This document shows positions 1 to 11,648 of a stretch of DNA of 64,000 nucleotides, one piece after another. The translations under genes and the position numbers were made by a program. Position 1 is the first letter of the stretch, and the number at the start of each line of letters is the position of its first letter. The stretch is from Adiantum capillus-veneris (taxonomy: Eukaryota; Streptophyta; Polypodiopsida; Polypodiales; Pteridaceae), in assembly GCA_014529385.2 (NCBI GenBank), contig CM043960.1, positions 71,682,910 through 71,746,909 on the forward strand, in the 5' to 3' direction. Below the pieces are notes generated by a model that saw nothing but the letters and a program-made list of their open reading frames with translations, was not told the origin of the DNA and made no database searches.

Positions 1-550
1 CTGCGTCTTCAATGGCTGTTTGGATAGTCTGCTCCTGCAACACCAAATAGACTACACATAAAAAAGTGAAAAGGCCTCATGCACAAATATGCAAAGACAC
101 ACCCCTGTGACAAATATAGGAACAACTAACACACATTCAAGGTCATACTCTCCTTGTTTTCTTGTGAAGATCACAAGTGTGAAATGAAGAGAATCTCTCA
201 ACCCAAGTGCAAAATGAAGAGGTCATTAATCCTTCCCTATCCTCTATTTCTGCTATTAAACGTTCTACCCATAAAACAGAAGATGTACCAGCAAGTCTCT
301 TGAGAGAAGACTGAAAAACATTTCCTGTATGCCTGCCAGTTCTCAAGACCTTGGAGAAATGTCTCATACTTGCTTACACACCGGTCAAAGTGAGGAAAAA
401 CATAATGTTTTCACCAGACATGTAATGCAAAAGAGGCGATGAACATGTTTGAGTTATCTGCACTTTAGCCAATTTCAAATCAAAAAACAACTAAACATTA
501 GAACTATATCACCATACCATCCCATTGCTTAGCTCCTTCATTTTCCCTCT
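1..550. other. No gene recognised at left edge
   Basis: Only short open frames with no recognisable motif are present. The segment lies just upstream of a LINE ORF1 tail and may be 5' LINE sequence or flanking DNA. I see no promoter, RNA gene or repeat boundary in it. Confidence 0.4.
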
Positions 551-745
551 ATGGAAGCGAAGGACTTTTTGAAGAAGAGACCAACTCTTAAGAAGACGGG
601 CATCTTTCTCGGGGATGACCTTACCCTCTCACGGGTCGCCCATATGCAGAAGGTAATGCCAGAGATTAGAGCGGCAAGGGAAAAAGGTAAGATTGCTTTT
701 TACCGAGATGGAAGAGTGGTGATATTGGAGCCACGCTCCACATGA
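551..745 (+). pseudogene. LINE-1 copy, C-terminal piece of ORF1
   Basis: A 64-residue open frame holds the motif IFLGDDLT followed by a basic stretch and a KIAFYRDGRVVI ending. This resembles the C-terminal domain of L1-type ORF1 RNA-binding proteins (family recollection), which package the retrotransposon RNA. The frame closes with TGA at 743-745 and the same frame continues straight into the endonuclease of ORF2, so ORF1 and ORF2 abut in phase. The N-terminal part of ORF1 is not visible upstream, so the copy is either 5' truncated or decayed. The ATG at 551 is only the first in-frame Met and is probably not the native start. Confidence 0.6.
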
Positions 746-1952
746 CGGTGTGAAGCCTATGGGACCACACTCAAAGTTGCTACCTGGAATTGTAATGGAT
801 CTATGCGTCTTGATGTGGGAGCTTTTGAGGAGAGTTTTATTGGGAGAAACATCATCTTCTACTCTGAGATACATCAAGCCCCTGGGCAATCTATGCCTCA
901 CATTAGTGGGTACAAATGGGAGACAGCCTGTAAACAGGAGACACGATCAGAGCACAGAGGGCGGGGCTCAGGAGGAGTGGCAGTGTTATTCAGGGAGGAG
1001 TTGCAGCCATTGATACATATAGGTCGCAGGGATGAGCAAGCTAGGTACATGTGGGTGAGATTGAGGGCAGAGACTGGCAGATATTTTTACATTGCTATTT
1101 GCTACTTTCCCCTGAGTACGTCAGTATATGCACCACCCAGAGGACAGTCCCCTTTCTCTATTTTGGATGGTGACATTATCATTCTAGGGAACTTCAATGC
1201 TAGAACTGCCCATCATCAGACAATATTTTATGATACTTCAGAGGAGATGCTGAGAGAGCTGGATGTTGCACAGACGGGCCTATCCAGACTATCACGGGAT
1301 GGGGAACATATTGAGTATGGATGGCACTTGATAGACATGGAGACTGCACATGGATTGGCCATCTTGAATGGCCTACAGAGATTTCCTGCTACGGGAAGTT
1401 TCACATGCTTTCCACACAGACATGGAGCCAGCACAGTGGATTATGTCATGGCACAATCGAGCCTCATCTCTAGTATCCAGGATCTCATAGTTGGGTCCAG
1501 ACCTATTGAGGTAGCAGTGGATCATGATATTGTGTCGTTGACCATCTCTTTCCAGTTCAGTGTAGCACACAGTCCACGGGTAGCAGCCCCTACTCGCTAC
1601 ACCTTCACGCGGGAGACGGACTCTGTATACATAGACGGGATCTACATATGCCTATGCACTCAGGAGCCAGGGAGACCTCTGGAGGAGCTTACTACTATAC
1701 TGACACAGACATTACATGATGCAGCAGCAAAGGCATACCCACACACCCAGCTTGAGCAAAGACGCCATTCTGGGAGCATGCCTCAGGACAGCTGGTATGA
1801 TGAGGAATGCTCCTAGACTAGAGCTAGACTTCAGAGGGAAGTGCTTTTGAGGGACATCTCTAACAGACAGTCACAAATTGACTTCCGACGCCTAGTGCGG
1901 CGAAAGAAGAGGGCTTTTTGGCTCGACTAGAGCATGATCTATACTCTAAGTT
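746..1952 (+). pseudogene. LINE-1 copy, ORF2 endonuclease (EEP/APE-like) domain
   Basis: The frame opens with VATWNCNG (about 779), the classic start of an endonuclease/exonuclease/phosphatase domain, which nicks target DNA for target-primed reverse transcription. Further signatures in order are a degenerate FYSEIHQ where a QET-like acidic motif is expected, LGNFNA (about 1186-1203) where GDFNA is usual, TVDYVM, and the final DHDIVSL. The catalytic Asp of GDFN is Asn here, so this copy would be expected to be inactive. An in-frame TAG at 1814-1816 and a +1 slip near 1920 break the frame. After the slip the text reads LEHDLYSK and stops at 1952, where a 33-kb insertion begins. The same frame resumes at 35218 with AAGTTC..., so the two halves are one gene. 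Confidence 0.85.
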
Positions 1953-2050
1953 GCATTATACGTTATACGGGAAACGTATAATACGTCATATACGGGCGTA
2001 TTTTACCTGATCCTATATTATACGGGCAACATTTTTTTTTTTCAGTTTTT

Positions 2051-2093
2051 CGATCGAAAGATGTATTGATCGAAAAAAAAAAAGTATATATAC
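2051..2093 (+). promoter_or_regulatory. Left terminal region: inverted CGATCGAAAGAT box and TATA box
   Basis: CGATCGAAAGAT at 2051-2062 matches, in inverted orientation, the box at about 35105-35130 near the other end. A GTATATATAC TATA-like motif (2084-2093) follows and points into the transposase. The box may be a subterminal transposase site and the TATA the transposase promoter. Both roles are inferences from position. Confidence 0.5.
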
Positions 2094-3056
2094 TGGCAAC
2101 GCGCCTTGTTGAGACTAGTGTTCCTCACAAAAGGTATTCCATATCAATAGGAGACAAAAAAAATTGAATTTTGTTTATAATTTGAAAAATAAAAATTCAA
2201 ATTTTTTAAAATTTTTTATTAAATCTAATTTAATGTTTTGTTAAAATTTTATTAATAATTTGTTTTAAAATCAAATTATGTAAACTTTTGTATGTTGTGT
2301 AGAGCTCAAACTCTCACTCATAGAAGGTGTTTATTTTTTAGGAATCACTTGCTACATGCTCAGTTTACTGATACGTGGAAGTGAATTAGTGATATAATTT
2401 AGAGATTACCGTTGTGTGCAGAGTGTACTCTCACATGAGGTTATTTGTCAGCAAAATATAATAGAATCGAAATCAGTTTTATTTAGATAAGTTTGATTTT
2501 GACGTACAGATATTTCTCACCTCAAAGTGAACATAGATAGAAATTTTGTTGTCCCCTGTAGAGCCATCACACTATGCTCTCACTGGAATCAAAATTTAGG
2601 AATCTCATGTTCAAATACATTGATATTTCCAACGAGAATCAATTGCAAGATTTGATCAATATTACGATTATCGTAATGTGTGAAAGCTTTAAGCTTGCAC
2701 TTTAGATAAATCGATAGAGTGCAATGGATTAAAATTATCCATTATCGTAATGTGTGAAAGCCAAAAGCTTACACTTTAGATGAATCGATATAGTGCAATG
2801 TGATTGAAACGTTTTGTTTCAAGTGATGTATCAAAATATGATTTGATTGACATGAGTTTATTGAAGAATGCAAAGACTCTTATTGTCTATTGTTAATTGA
2901 TAATGTAGCGCGAGATTAATTGATAATGTGCACAGATTTTGATCACTATATTGATCAATAGAGTATTGCTTGTGTAGTTTGTTGCTGTGAAGTAATTTTG
3001 TCCTCGAAATTAACAAGTACATTTGTTGATTTGGCAGCTTAAATTTATCTGTTAGC
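2094..3056. repeat. AT-rich 5' subterminal region with a 74-bp tandem repeat
   Basis: No coding potential is seen between the terminal repeat and the BED exon. At 2671-2818 a unit starting TCGTAATGTGTGAAAGC is present twice with a period of 74 bp (second copy at 2745). Reiterated subterminal motifs are usual in hAT elements, where they can be transposase binding sites (family knowledge). The remainder is AT-rich leader. Confidence 0.55.
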
Positions 3057-3312
3057 ATGGTGAAAGTACATGAGTGGAGTTACGTCCACGAGCTGCGTGC
3101 TGGAAAGAATACATAACGATTGAAATGCAAGACATGCGGCCATGAGTTCAGTGGTAATGCAACCAGAATCAAAGAGCATTTGTTTAAAATCCCTGGTAAT
3201 GTGTCCGAGTGTACAACGCCCGCCAAGAGATATTCACGCTAGATTGCCAAAGTACGCTCGCATTGCATAGCAAATTCTTGCAGCTAAAAAGAAAAGTGTT
3301 AATACCAAACAA
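3057..3312 (+). pseudogene. hAT transposase piece 1: BED zinc finger
   Basis: From ATG 3057 the frame gives an N-terminal BED-type DNA-binding finger: a CKTCG pair, then TRIKEHL and a final Cys after IPGNV. BED fingers bind element ends in plant hAT transposases. One in-frame stop precedes the finger and another follows it (TAG about 3240-3242), so this copy is dead. The piece ends at 3312, where an LTR retrotransposon is inserted; coding resumes after 9508. It is the start of a three-piece transposase gene whose other parts carry DUF659 and the hAT dimerisation domain. Confidence 0.8.
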
Positions 3313-3423
3313 TGTTGCTAAATTGGCTTTATCTAACAGGAAAAATAATTCTAAATGAATTATTGGAATTTTAAGTGAGAGGGTTTTTCTCACTGGAGAC
3401 ATCCAAGTACAGAGTATTCTTGG

Positions 3424-3668
3424 TGCGTCATTCAAAGTCATGACGGGAACACTGTGAACGGGAATATCTATAAAGCCACCAAGAACGGGTACTTCTGATG
3501 CGTCACATCGGATGGGTGACAGGGAGCATCGGAAGAAGAATCCGACCATCCGGGAACGGACATCTCAGATGCGTCATAGGATGGGTGACATAGAGCATCG
3601 TGAAGGGGATTGTACCGTAAGTTCGGTGGGTATTCCTGATGCGTCACAAGGTAGGTGACGGGTGCATC
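3424..3668. promoter_or_regulatory. Four spaced TGCGTCA/TGACG palindromes in LTR U3
   Basis: Units at about 3424, 3497, 3568 and 3638 (spacing 73, 71 and 70 bp) have the form GATGCGTCA-n-GGTGAC-n-GCATC. Each is therefore an imperfect inverted repeat. TGACG/TGACGCA cores resemble plant bZIP (as-1/CRE-like) sites (established motif knowledge). An enhancer role is inferred. The array recurs in the other alpha LTRs. Confidence 0.6.
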
Positions 3669-4119
3669 GGAAAGGGGATATCCATAGTCGAGAGGAAATC
3701 CGAACTGGAAAAGAGGAATACGCGTAAAGACGCAAGCACAAGAATAAAGATGGGTTCTGAGAAGCTTTTCTTAAAAAGCGGAATATTTTAACGAGTTTTC
3801 CGGGAAGAGCGGATGCTTTCCCGCGAGGAATCTATGTTTGCATTGCATTCGTGCATGTGGTTGCATCCAGGGACGCCTCGGAAGTGTTGTGAAAAAGCAT
3901 TGTTTTAAACTTATAAGGTTTTATTGAGTTTTTGGGCAGGTTCAGACCAATTTTAAAATATGCCGACCGTCCACTTAATAAGTGGGCAGCCACTTAGAAA
4001 ATAAAGCAACAAAACCAGCCAGCGAATTCTCTCTCCCTATTTCGGGTAGAACCAAAAAAGAAAAAAAAAAAACGGCCGCGATCTCTACGCGAGCAGCTAT
4101 TCATGCCGTGGCCAAGGAG

Positions 4120-4128
4120 CTATAAAAG
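4120..4128 (+). promoter_or_regulatory. TATA box of alpha-1 5' LTR
   Basis: CTATAAAAGC lies in mid-LTR and is conserved in all alpha LTRs (for example about 8911 in the 3' LTR). Its distance from the AATAAA signal at 4536 is compatible with an R region of about 400 bp. Confidence 0.65.
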
Positions 4129-4535
4129 CATCACATGCCCTCACTAAAAGAAAGTTACCAACGCCAGCAAGAGAACACTCTGCCGCCAGAAGACGCGAGA
4201 GATCGCGAGACTACGAAGCACGGAAGTCGCTTTTCCCACGCAAGAGCGACAGGTATCTATTGCGGATTCGCCATACGAATTGTTGTCGTGTGTTTGCGTG
4301 TGTGTTTGCAGGTACTTCATCGCGAAGGAGAAGCGAGAAGGCTTCGGCCTACGCTTGAGAATTCCGGAAACGGAATTCGGAAATTGTCTGCGGACTCTCA
4401 ACTCCGAGTACAGACGGAAAAAGGATTGAGAGCTCGTCTCTCGGATTTCCCTTACGGGAAGGAACGACCATCGAGTCTGAGATTTAGAACAGAGGGGTTT
4501 TCTCCGGTTCTTGTGCTTGTAAAAAGATTTTCCCT

Positions 4536-4541
4536 AATAAA
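4536..4541 (+). terminator. AATAAA polyadenylation signal in alpha-1 LTR
   Basis: CCTAATAAAGAATTC near the 3' end of the LTR is followed by a GT-rich stretch. It is a likely poly(A) signal that defines the end of R and is conserved in the sister LTRs. Confidence 0.5.
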
Positions 4542-4704
4542 GAATTCTCTGTAAGGGGGGGGACCAACCCATCTTGTGGTCCCCAGTACTGTGTCGATCT
4601 TCTCACTCTCTATCTCTCTCTATATCCTCTGGCTTCAATATTAAGTGATAAATTCTATTTATCCGAGTATATTTTATATTGTTATGCGCTCCCGTTTGTG
4701 ACAG

Positions 4705-4716
4705 TGGTATCAGAGC
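4705..4716 (+). other. Primer binding site, initiator tRNA-Met type
   Basis: TGGTATCAGAGC begins two bases after the LTR end. This 12-mer is the usual plant retrotransposon primer site complementary to the 3' end of initiator tRNA-Met. Confidence 0.85.
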
Positions 4717-5039
4717 ATGGTCTCCTCTCTTTCTCTGTAAAGGAGGACGACTCTGGGAAGATACGGGAAGAAGCCATGACAAGCCAAGAGAGAAGTAAGC
4801 AGGAGGAAACCTAAGTCCTGAAGGAAAAGCTCGCAGAGTTGGAAAAAAAAAAAATTTCTCTCTGCAAGAAGTCGACACAAGGCTTGGGATTCTCTGAGAA
4901 GGCGACAAGAGCATGATGCTCAAGAACCTAGAGAATCCAAGGAGCGGAATGCTCGAGATTCTTCAGAATCCAGAAAATATCCATGAACGTCAATCCAGAA
5001 CTATAGCCATGAAATCCCGTCATTCCGGGAAGGATATGA

Positions 5040-5420
5040 AGAAGGTCTCTAGACCTAGGAACACTTCCAGTCAATTTTGATACTTTTGACGGAAGGGAAG
5101 ATGCCCCGAAAGCTACCGCATTGATTCGACAAGTTTGAAGTTTCCTTTGCAAATGGCAATTTTTGAAAGAGCGTCGAAGATGAGGCATGTGATTAAACAC
5201 CTCAAGGGGATTGCAAGTACTTTGTGGTATACCAAAGCTCTGCAAGGAACTTACAACAAGACTTGGATTCAATTCAAGGCTGAATTTTTTGACAAATTTT
5301 TTCCTCTATGCTTTGAAGAAGGCATCCAAGAAGATTGGGATCGGTTTGCCCAATAGGAACACGAGTGAGTCAAAGCAAGTAGTGGTTCACTCTTGCCAAG
5401 GTAGGTCCATTCTTGATCCT
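5040..5420 (+). pseudogene. Gag-like remnant of alpha-1
   Basis: Frames around NFDTFDGRED then AIFERASKMR, GIASTLWY and TWIQFKAEFFDKFFP follow the pattern of the plant retrotransposon gag domain (a W...F...F.P core). Several stops and a frame change near 5130 make it non-functional. No CCHC knuckle, protease or polymerase follows. The same segment is recognisable, inverted, in alpha-2 at about 12890-13200, so it is a family feature and not chance. Confidence 0.65.
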
Positions 5421-8081
5421 CTCTGAGGAAGGAAAGATGAACAAATTTAATGAAGGACTTTTGCCCGAATTTTGTAAACCCATCTACAAGATACTTTGCA
5501 ACAGATGGTGGAGTCATCAATAAAAGCTGAAAGTGTACACCTTGATGTACATAGAATACAATCCCCGCAGTGGGACGAGAACCATTGAACACAGAAACAA
5601 CGAATTTCTGTTACCTCTCCTGGAAGGATACATTGCTATCCGGAGAAAGTTTGGAGTAACGGAACTCAATCTAACTCCTGAAATTTTTGACCCTCAAACT
5701 TTAAGTGAGAGGGAAGATCTTTGATTAAAGTTAAATCTTTGAGGAACTCATAAAATGCGTATTGCTTTTATGCGCGACATATGCACGCGTCTAACCAGGA
5801 CAATCACTCTCGAGTGTTTATGAGAGTAGGGTTGAGTCAGAACATTGTTTTATACGATGAACTGCTTTGCTTAACCATCCGGAAGGCCCATGATTGATCT
5901 GGTATCCGGTAGTTCTCCAACAAATTGCCTGCTAGTGCGGGTAGGAAATTATGAAGGAACCATTCTGAGCTTTCAAGCAAAGAACAACTTTATCAATCTT
6001 AAGTACCTTACAAACCAACACTCCCTACCCGGTAAGGGAAGACCAATCTTTGCAAGGAGGAGATGCTGCTGCAGATTTCAGCCGTAAAGAAGACGTTGCC
6101 GGTGATGCCCATGGCTGCCCCAAGTGTACCAGATGTCGTCAAGACCCAGTGCGCGAGTTCCCTCGCGAAGAAGTGCCTACGGAGCGTGTTTTCATCGCAA
6201 CAAGCTGCTGTTTTTCTCTGTTTTCAGGCCATAAACGTCGTAGACGGGGCTGATTTACGAGAAGGAACCCGAGAACACACCTCTTTTGTGTGTAGGATTG
6301 GAAGAGAGGATTTTCTATGCAGAGATCTCTTCCGGGGAATTGCTTTTTCGAGAACCGAGTTGCGTTACGAGCGTCGTGACTTTGAAGGTACGATTTTTAT
6401 GTTATGATCTCTAAGTATTTGATTGCAGGTGTACTTCCTCTTTGTGAGGGAGTAGGAGCAGAAGAAGGCATGAGCCTCTGCAGAATAAAAGTGCTCTGAG
6501 GAACTAGAGCCAGATCAGCCCAAGGGTTTCGTACCCAAGTTCGGGAAGCAGATCCACGGATTGAAGAGAGGTAGACTCTCAAGATGTGATCCGGAAGTTG
6601 AAATTCCTAAGGAAAGGACTTCGTGTCCAAGAAAGCGGAGTTACTCTGCAGAAACAGGACTCTGGAAACAAAGTCGGAAAAGCGTTGCAGGGATGCCATT
6701 CCCTGAGTAGGACGGCAGAAAGGAAGGAACCATTCCGAGATTCCAAGCAAAGAAAAGCTTTCATTAAGCTTGAATACTCTTTAAGCCCACACCCCCTACC
6801 CGGTCAGGGAGGACATGGTAGTGCTTTTCGCACAAATGAATGAACACTCTCTTTATGAGAGAAGGAACAAGCGACGACTACGGCCTGTGCTCGAGGAATC
6901 CAAGGATTGAAATCCTAGTTATTTAATGAGAGATCGTCAAGTTGAGCGTCTTCGCTCTAAGGATCTTACGAAGGGAAGGTAATTTCCCAGGTTCACCAAA
7001 ACTCTAACACAGCTTAAGAATTATGTACACCTTTGGGTACATGGATAACACACGAAGATGCAGACCTATGCCAAGGAACTGGATGAGAGTTTTTTATACT
7101 CTCTTGAGCGCCTTTTTATGCGCAAGGATATTCCGACACGAGAATTAGATGTGTTCGGTAGAAGGATTCTCTACAGAGAAGAGGTTTTCTGATGGTCGTT
7201 GATTATTGAGTACGCTATGTGCTTTTATTATTACAGTAGCAACTTTTGGTTGCGGTATATGTTTCTCCATGAGCAGGTCAAGTAACATTTACACGCTGTT
7301 GGAATAAATTCGAACTATTATGTTCGTAAGAGTAAAATTTGCCAACCATTTTAAAATGGTAAGAATTACCTTAACCACATATGGGAGAACATCCCTGAGA
7401 ATCAAAGAGGGTTCGCTCTATTGTGAACCGGGTTTGAACGTACGTTCAGAAAATGCTATGGCTAGAATCCTATCTACCTGAGATTTTGCAAGGCGTCATT
7501 GATGCTTGCAAGGAGGAAAAGATTGGAAGGAAGTGCGCCGTGCTCAAGGAATCTTCGGATTGGAACCGTCCGCCTACGTTGAGCAACGGCCCGAAACAAG
7601 AACCTTCCTTAAGGTGATCACACACTTTGTTTGTGAAGGAAGACATCAAGATTAATACTCTTATGATTTGGGCATTCCCTATGTGGAAGGACACAAGAGG
7701 TTTAATATCCTCGGGACTAATAGCGCAAGGTTATGCGCAAGGACATAGACCTAAATTTATTTTTAGGAGGATGATTCTTCTCGGGATTGAGAAGCTGGAA
7801 TTGAGTTAACAGATTCTCGGAAAGACGCGAATGACGACTTCTTACATGGCTCGTAAGTTTAATGAATGGTGAAGGATATCCTCGAGGTACTAGAGGAAGG
7901 ACATGAACTGGTAAGGTAAGTATTGAATTATTGAATTTTTGTTTAATTTAATTTCTAAGTTCTCTTTTGAAAAAGGACTGGCTCAACTCACCATTGAACA
8001 AGATTTGAAATTTTCCGGTTTCTCCCCGGCAGTTCAGTTGGACCTCTACAGTTGAGGACAACTGTTTATAAGTGAGAGGGA
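5421..8081 (+). other. Non-coding interior of alpha-1
   Basis: About 2.7 kb with only short frames (the longest is about 115 residues at 6063-6407, without a recognisable domain). It is collinear in segments with the interior of alpha-2. A purine-rich tract (about 8068-8081) ends it at the 3' LTR and fits a polypurine tract. Confidence 0.6.
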
Positions 8082-9508
8082 TGTTGCTAAATTGGCTTTA
8101 TCTAACAAGAAAAATAATTCTAAATGAATTATTGGAATTTTAAGTGAGAGGGTTTTTCTCACTGGAGACAACCGAGTACAGAGTATTCTTGGTGTGTCAT
8201 TCAAAGTAATGACGGGAACACTGTGAACGGGAATATCTGTAAGGCCGCCAAGAACAGGTACTTCTGATGCGTCACATCGGATGGGTGACAGGGAGCATCG
8301 GGAAGAAGTATCCGACCATCCGGGAACGAACATCTCTGATGCGTCATAGGATGGGTGACATAGAGCATCGTGAAGGGGATTGTACCGTAAGTTCGGTAGG
8401 AAAGGACTAGGTGATGGATATTCCTGATGCGTCACAAGGTGGGTAACGGGTGCATCGGAAAGGGGATATCCATAGTCGAGAGGAAATCCGAACTGGAAAA
8501 GAGGAATACGCGTAAAGACGCAAGCACAAGAATAAAGATGGGTTCTGAGAAGCTTTTCTTAAAAAGCGGAATATTTTAACGAGTTTTCCGGGAAGAGCAG
8601 ATGCTTTCCCGCGAGGAATCTATGTTTGCATTGCATTCGTGCATGTGGTTGCATCCAGGGACGCCTGGGAAGTGTTTTGAAAAAGCATTGTTTTAAACTT
8701 ATAAGGTTTTATTGAGTTTTTGGGCAGGTTCAGACCAATTTTAAAATATGCCGGCCGTCCACTTAATAAGTGGGCAGCCACTTAGAAAATAAAGCAACAA
8801 AACCAGCCAACGAATTCTCTCTCCCTATTTCGGGTAGAACAGAAAAAAAAGAAAAAAAAAATGGCCGCGATCTCTACGCGAGCAGCTATTTATGCCGTGG
8901 CCAAGGAGCTATAAAAGCATCACATGCCCTCACTAAAAGAAAGTTACCAACACCAGCAAGAGAAGACTCTACCGCCAGAAGACGCAACAGATCGCGAGAC
9001 TACGAAGCACGGAAGTCGCTTTTCCCGCGCAAGAGCGACAGGTATCTATTGTGGATTCGCCATACGAATTGTTGTCGTGTGTTTGCGTGTGTGTTTGCAG
9101 GTACTTTATCGCGAAGGAGAAGCGAGAAGGCTTCGGCCTACGCTTGGGAATTCCGGAAACGGAATTCGGAAATTGTCTGCAGAGTCTCAACTCCGAGTAC
9201 ATACGGAAAAAGGATTGAGAGCTCGTCTCTCGGATTTCCCTTACGGGAAGGAACGACCATCAAGTCAGAGATTTAGAACGGAGGGGTTTTCTCCGGTTCT
9301 TGTGCTTGTAAAAAGATTCTCCCTAATAAAGAATTCTCTTTAAGGGAGGGGACCAACCCATCTTCTGGTCCCCAGTACTGTGTCAATCTTCTCACTCTCT
9401 ATCTCTCTCTCTATCTATTTCTCTCTATATCCTCTGACTTCAATATTAAGTGATAAATTCTATTTATCCAAGTATAATTTATATTGTTATGCGCTCCCGT
9501 TTGTGACA
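8082..9508 (+). repeat. 3' LTR of alpha-1
   Basis: A 1427-bp copy of the left LTR with scattered substitutions and a small insertion near 8400. The differences between the two LTRs give a way to date the insertion. Confidence 0.9.
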
Positions 9509-10110
9509 ACAAACTGCAATGGATGTTGAAATGTCTTGTCAATGAGAGGACAGAGCATGTGCCTACGAAAGCAAATGATCACCATCCCCGATCAACTCCT
9601 TTTCACAGACATGCTTCAACGTTAGCAACAGCAAATCCTAGCTCAACTAAAGTTAGTAAAGCATCATCCAATGGACAAACGCTATAGGAAGCGATAGATA
9701 AGCAATGGTTGCTTGAGTTGCACTTGAAATGGACGCAAGATTTTGTGGCGTGTGGTATATCATTCAATGCTATGCGCAACCCCATATTTCAAGATGCTTT
9801 AATGAGCACGGCCAAAAAAGGGTTTGTGCTTCCTGATTATAATAAGATGCGCACAGAGTATCTATAGATAAAGTGAAAGACAGTACTGAAGCCATCCTCA
9901 AGCACACGGTGGTGGAGTTTGTTCCTGCATATGGTTGCACGATAGCGTTGGATGGATGGACCAACTATCAGAAGAAGCCGCTCATCAATGTGATGCTTAT
10001 CAATCTTAGAGGGTCTATGTTCGTAGAAGCCATTGACACCTCTTTAAAAGAGATGACTAGTGATTATCTAGCAAGCATATATGAGCATGCCATAGCAAAG
10101 GCAGGTGGAC
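9509..10110 (+). pseudogene. hAT transposase piece 2: DUF659 region
   Basis: Frames show WTQDFVACGISFNAMRNP, then a frameshift near 9870, then TIALDGWTNYQKKPLINVM and a KEMTSDYL end. This is the DUF659 block of BED-type plant hAT transposases. The Asp of LDGWTN is in the position of the first catalytic acidic residue (family knowledge). In-frame stops occur at about 9685 and 9865. The piece ends at 10110 with the TSD TGGAC, where alpha-2 is inserted, and continues at 15038. Confidence 0.85.
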
Positions 10111-11280
10111 TGTCACAAACGGGAGCGCATAGCAATATAAAATATACTCGGATAAATAAAATTTATCACTTAATATTGAAGCCAGAGGATATAGAGAGAA
10201 ATAGATATAGAGAGAGAGAGAGATAAAGTGAGAAGATCGACACAGTATTGGGGACCAGAAGATGGGTTGGTCCCCCCTCTTAAAGAGTATTCTTTATTAG
10301 GGAGAATCTTTTTACAAGCACAAGAACCGGAGAAAACCCCTCCGCTCTAAATCTCTGACTCGACGGTCGTTCCTTCCCGTAAGGGAAATCCGAGAGACAA
10401 GCTCTCAATCCTTTTTCCGTCTGTACTCAGAGTTGAGACTCCGCAGACAATTTTTTAATTCCGTTTCCGCAATTCCCAAGCGTAGGCCGAAGCCTTCTCG
10501 CTTCTCCTTCACGATGAAGTACCTGCAAACACACACGCAAACACACGACAACAATTCGTATGGCGAATCCACAATAGGTACCTGTCGCTCTTGCGCGAGA
10601 AAAGTGACTTCCGTGCTTCGTAGTCTCGCGATCTCTCGCGTCTTCTGGCGGCAGAGTCTTCTCTTGCTGGTGCTGGCCACCTCCCTTCAGTGAGGACATG
10701 TGGTGCTTTTATAGCTCCTTCACCACAGCACGAATAGCTGCTCGCGGAGAGATCGCGGCCTTTTTTTTTTTCTGTTCTACCCGAAATAGGGAGAGAGAAT
10801 TCGCTGGCTGGTTTTGTTGCTTTATTTTCTAAGTGGCTGCCCACTTATTAAGTGGACGGCCGGCATATTTTTAAAATTGGTCTGAACCTGCCCAAAAACT
10901 CAATAAAACCTTATAAGTTAAAAAGAACGCTTTCACAGCACTTCCCATGCGTCCCTGGATGCAACCACATGCACGAATGCAATGCAAACATAGATTCCTC
11001 GTGGGAAAGCGTTTGCTCTTCCCGGAAAACTCGTTAAAATATTCCACTTTTTAAGAAAAGCTTCTCAAAACCCATCTTTATTCTTGTGCTTGCGTCTTTA
11101 CGCCTATTCCGATGCACCCGTCACCCACCTTGTGACGCATCAGGAATACCCATCACCTAGTCCTTCCTACCGAACTTACGGTACAATCCCTTCACGATGC
11201 TCTATGTCACCCATCCTATGACGCATCAGAGATGTCCGTTCGCAGATGGTCGAATACTTCTTCCCGATGCTCCCTGTCGC
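10111..11280 (-). repeat. 3' LTR of alpha-2, truncated
   Basis: It aligns to 13550-14760 of the right LTR, then breaks at about 11280 inside the palindrome array. The U3 tip, the purine tract and about 1 kb of adjacent interior are lost. A copy with this deletion could not be produced by normal reverse transcription, so the loss came after insertion. Confidence 0.8.
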
Positions 11281-11648
11281 TCAAGAGAGTATAACAAACT
11301 CTCGTCCAGTTCCTTGGCATAGGTCTGCATCTTTGTGTGTTATCCATGTACTCAAAAGTGTACATAATTCTTACGCTGTGTTAGAGTTTCGGTGAACCTG
11401 GGAAATTACCTTCCCTTCGTAAAATCCTTAGAGCGAAGACGCTCAACTTGACGATCCCTTGGCTCGATCTTAGAGCAAAGCCCGCTCATCAAATAATCTA
11501 GGATTTTAATCCTTGGATTCGTCAAGCACAGGCCGTAGTCGTCGCTTGTTCCTTCCCTCGTAAACAGAGTGTTCATTTACTTGTGCGAAAAGCACTACCA
11601 TATCTTCCCTTACCGGGTAGGGGATGTGGCTTAAAGAGTATTCAAGCC

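Larger units (their letters stand above)
3313..4703 (+). repeat. 5' LTR of alpha-1
   Basis: A 1391-bp LTR with TG...CA ends. It contains, in order, an array of TGACG-type palindromes (3424-3668), a TATA box at 4120-4128, and an AATAAA signal at 4536-4541, giving a plausible U3-R-U5 layout. It is nearly collinear with 8082-9508. Confidence 0.9.
3313..9508 (+). mobile_element. LTR retrotransposon alpha-1 (gag-only, + strand)
   Basis: Two long direct repeats starting TGTTGCTAAATTGG and ending GTTTGTGACA enclose 3.4 kb. A tRNA-Met-type primer site follows the left LTR and a purine tract (AAGTGAGAGGGA) precedes the right one. The host gives AACAA before the element and, allowing a one-base overlap with the LTR end, AACAA after it (9508-9512). 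The interior encodes only a decayed gag-like fragment with no reverse transcriptase, RNase H or integrase, so it is a non-autonomous LARD/TR-GAG type that relied on enzymes from elsewhere. It sits between the BED and DUF659 parts of the hAT transposase. Confidence 0.88.

Noticed and set aside
3424-3668. CRISPR-like array of regularly spaced palindromes
   Set aside because: There are only four diverged units inside an LTR, with spacers conserved between LTR copies and a eukaryotic context. It is a regulatory repeat, not CRISPR.
4000-4130. Independent host gene promoter at CTATAAAAGC
   Set aside because: The motif is inside the LTR and present in every alpha LTR, so it is the retrotransposon promoter.
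4135-4554. 139-codon frame recurring at 8924-9343 and, inverted, at 10427 and 13721
   Set aside because: It lies wholly inside the alpha LTR across TATA, R and U5. Recurrence reflects LTR copies, and the frame is altered between copies.
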